From contig SSNP01000006.1 of assembly GCA_006937955.1 (NCBI GenBank), positions 5,246,063 through 5,310,062 on the forward strand: a DNA stretch of 64,000 bases. Direction: 5' to 3'. Made by a program: the position numbers and the translations under genes. The notes under the pieces are model-generated. The model was not told the DNA's origin and did not search any database. It saw only the letters and a program-made list of their open reading frames with translations. Origin of the DNA: Pachypanchax playfairii (lineage: Eukaryota; Chordata; Actinopteri; Cyprinodontiformes; Aplocheilidae). Of this stretch, positions 61,701 to 64,000 are shown piece by piece (position 1 is the stretch's first letter; each line of letters starts with the position of its first letter).

Positions 61701-63233
61701 TACTAAAAACACTTTAAATAAGTTTAATTTGGTGTTTTATAATTCAGCTGGTCAATGCACAAGCTGACTGCTGCAGCAGTGTGTGTGAGTGTGTCGAGAG
61801 AAGATTGCTGCATTGATTTGTGTATGTGCCAGTTGTTGTTGTTGGATGTTTTGGTATGGGCACTGCTATCCCTGTGCACCGCTCACAGATGGGCTGGATA
61901 TGCAGACTGGCCACAGAGGGACTGCCTGAGCTTCATGCCATATCAGCCAATAGCATCATTACTCACAATTAGACCCTAAGCAGATTAAAGAACACCAACC
62001 AGCCAGCCAGGCAGGAGAGAAATGGTGGAATGATATAATGCTATTGACCCTATGTTTAAAAGTTTGGTTGATACGTAGTGTGTTGGACCTTAAATCTACA
62101 TCCAGCAACAGCACGTGTGTGTTTTCATTGAAAAGTTTAGTTTCCTAAATCCAAACTTTGACTTTAGTCTTAGACCTTGGAGCTGCTCTACATCTGATGG
62201 TTACACATGAACCTCTCTTGGTATCATTACCATCGGGGGAGTCTGGAAATTTGATTATGCCTGAACACACCAATAATTTCAATCAGTCATCCAGATGGTA
62301 AAATAATTTACTCAAAGTGGAGACAGTGCACAGCACAAAGCAGCAGAGCTAAACTGAGTGCTGAAAGTGGAGACACCTGCTGCTAATGCTAGTACTGTAT
62401 TAATGTTTTAATCTTAAAGCTTAAAATCAGCCTGAAACTGTTTGATGTTCATCTATTATGTTTGGTCTCAAAGAGACGGAGAGGTGGTGTCGGTACGACG
62501 CACCTGTTTAAATCTATTTCTGATTCAATAAGAAACTGTTTATGATTCATATTTATGATGAAGATACCTCAATGATGAGCTTTAAAATAAATAAAACAGT
62601 TGTTTTTACTTAGTTTAGCTCTCAAATTAGTTATTAAGGTTCAGAAATTTTATATAATTTAGAAGAAACTGAAATAAAGATCTGACTTATAGGTCATTTA
62701 AATGACCTAAATAATTAAAATGTTCCTGTTATGATTTTCAGCTCTATCAATAGAAAATCTTAAATAATCTTAAAGAGTTTGTTTCCTGTTTCCTGTCTGG
62801 AAACATTTTGAACTAATTCTCATCTGAAAGTGTTTTTTTTGTTGTAGAATGTGAGTCTAAATAACAGCTTTGATGATGCAGACATTCCAAACCTTTTTAC
62901 AGATATTAGAACTGAACTGATCTCTGGGAAACTTATTGGTCACATTGTTTTATGATCAAACAGATGAAAGTAGATCAACAAACAAACTGATGTAAACACA
63001 TGACATCACACGTGGAGCTGGATTATTATTATCACATAGTCATCATTCCTTTCAGCTTCAGATCACTTTGTTATAATTCCTTGTAATCTGACTGGATTTT
63101 AGAATCCAAAGCTTGAAATTAAAAGTGAATCAATATATTTTACAATCTCAACAGAGGAAGTGTAATATGTATATCTTCTATGTATCAATCTGGTTTGGTG
63201 GCTTTTAAGATACAAGGAGCCAAGAAGGTACAG

Positions 63234-63254
63234 CCCCCCCCCCCAACCCCCCCC
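63234..63254. repeat. Poly-C tract (C11-AA-C8)
   Basis: Two C runs split by AA, followed by a roughly 160-nt pyrimidine-rich stretch up to CTGACAG at about 63420. Confidence 0.95.
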
Positions 63255-64000
63255 ATGATTCTGCTCTTTATCAGTCATTTTTTATTTCTCCTCTTCTAAT
63301 TTTCTCCTTCACTCCATCTGTCCTTCCTGCCCATCTGCCCTTTCTTCCTCTCATCCTTTCCTCTTCTCCATCGTCTGTCCTCCACATTGGTCCCTCTACT
63401 CCTCCTCCTCTCCTGACAGAGCTATGAATAACAATTAGAAGATATACAAGTCACAGAGAAACCGTTTAAAAGTTTGAAATCGCTTCTCTTTAAGGTATCG
63501 GTCTGTTCCAGCCTGAGGGTAGAGAGGATGGGGGTGATGACCAAACCAGGTACTCTGCAGAAGGAGGTAAAATATTACGTCTCCTCCTTTTTGTGGGATT
63601 ATTTATCTGCTGTTTCTCTGTGTTCCCCTTAGAATTACAGTTATTATATGAGAAGCAACAAAGAAGCTCTGATTGTTGTCATGCTGCTTCGGCTTTAATA
63701 ACAGACTCAAGGAAACATCTTTGGTTTGCTGCTTAATAAACAAGTTGTTTTGATAAAACATAAGATTGAGATAAAGGCAGCTTTATGTATGTGGAGATTA
63801 GATCTGTGGTTCAGACTTTTTAACAAGCAGGCAGCAGATATCAGATGAACAGTGATGAAAAGAGTTGTTTTGTTGTTGATTTACAGACATGACATGCTTC
63901 AGGTTTTATAGTCACCACAGTGACATTCATGAAGCCTTTTGGGAAGAATTCATAGATGTGGGAAAGTCATTTAATGTTGGTTTGGCTTCAGTAACAAAGT

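Larger units (their letters stand above)
57601..64000. other. Intergenic sequence to the window end
   Basis: No supportable gene on either strand; open frames are short and without family wording. Contains the (ATG)6, the poly-C tract and a long pyrimidine tract ending CCTGACAG near 63420. That tract looks like a splice acceptor, but no coding sequence follows it. Confidence 0.65.

Noticed and set aside
63290..63600. Possible exon after the pyrimidine tract ending CCTGACAG at about 63420
   Set aside because: The acceptor shape is good, but the following bases hit stops quickly and match no protein family that I recognise.

Overview
The window is vertebrate nuclear DNA and almost certainly from a teleost fish. 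One large multi-exon gene on the + strand encodes a classical type II cadherin, spread over 14 coding exons with GT-AG introns. The AT-rich flanks carry (CA)n/(TG)n microsatellites and several interspersed repeats of the kinds that are abundant in fish genomes. There is nothing prokaryotic here. I cannot name the species.

Layout. 1-12258 is non-coding sequence upstream of, or inside, the 5' part of the gene: microsatellites, one possible interspersed repeat, no coding exon. 12259-53517 holds a partial 5' UTR and the 14 coding exons of a cadherin-11 orthologue (cdh11). Its spliced CDS is 2460 nt and encodes 819 residues: signal peptide, His/Arg-rich propeptide ending in RSKR, five cadherin repeats, one membrane helix, and p120- and beta-catenin-binding tails. 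53518 to about 55560 is the 3' UTR, ending near an AATAAA at 55533. 55560-64000 is non-coding, with two recognisable teleost interspersed repeats, and no further gene is supported.

The outstanding feature is a 19.9-kb minisatellite (19081-39006) that fills about 82% of intron 5 and nearly half of the cdh11 coding span. It is built from two words: a 12-mer (GGGTTCCATACA) and the same 12-mer preceded by GATGGCA (19 bp). Between successive GATGGCA blocks there are 0, 1 or 2 extra 12-mers, so the array is a string of 19-, 31- and 43-bp units, roughly 650 of them by estimate. Every unit is free of stop codons in all frames of both strands, which gives very long but spurious reading frames on both strands. 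The flanks look like the two halves of one teleost SINE-like interspersed repeat, so the array probably arose by runaway expansion inside a transposed element. A degenerate Tc1-like transposon with inverted repeats of about 115 bp (about 39778-40490) lies 0.8 kb downstream in the same intron.

The gene product is a calcium-dependent homophilic adhesion molecule of mesenchyme, neural crest and bone-forming cells (known for CDH11). The intron array must be transcribed and removed whenever the gene is expressed. Its effect on splicing, transcription time and chromatin is the main open question of this window.
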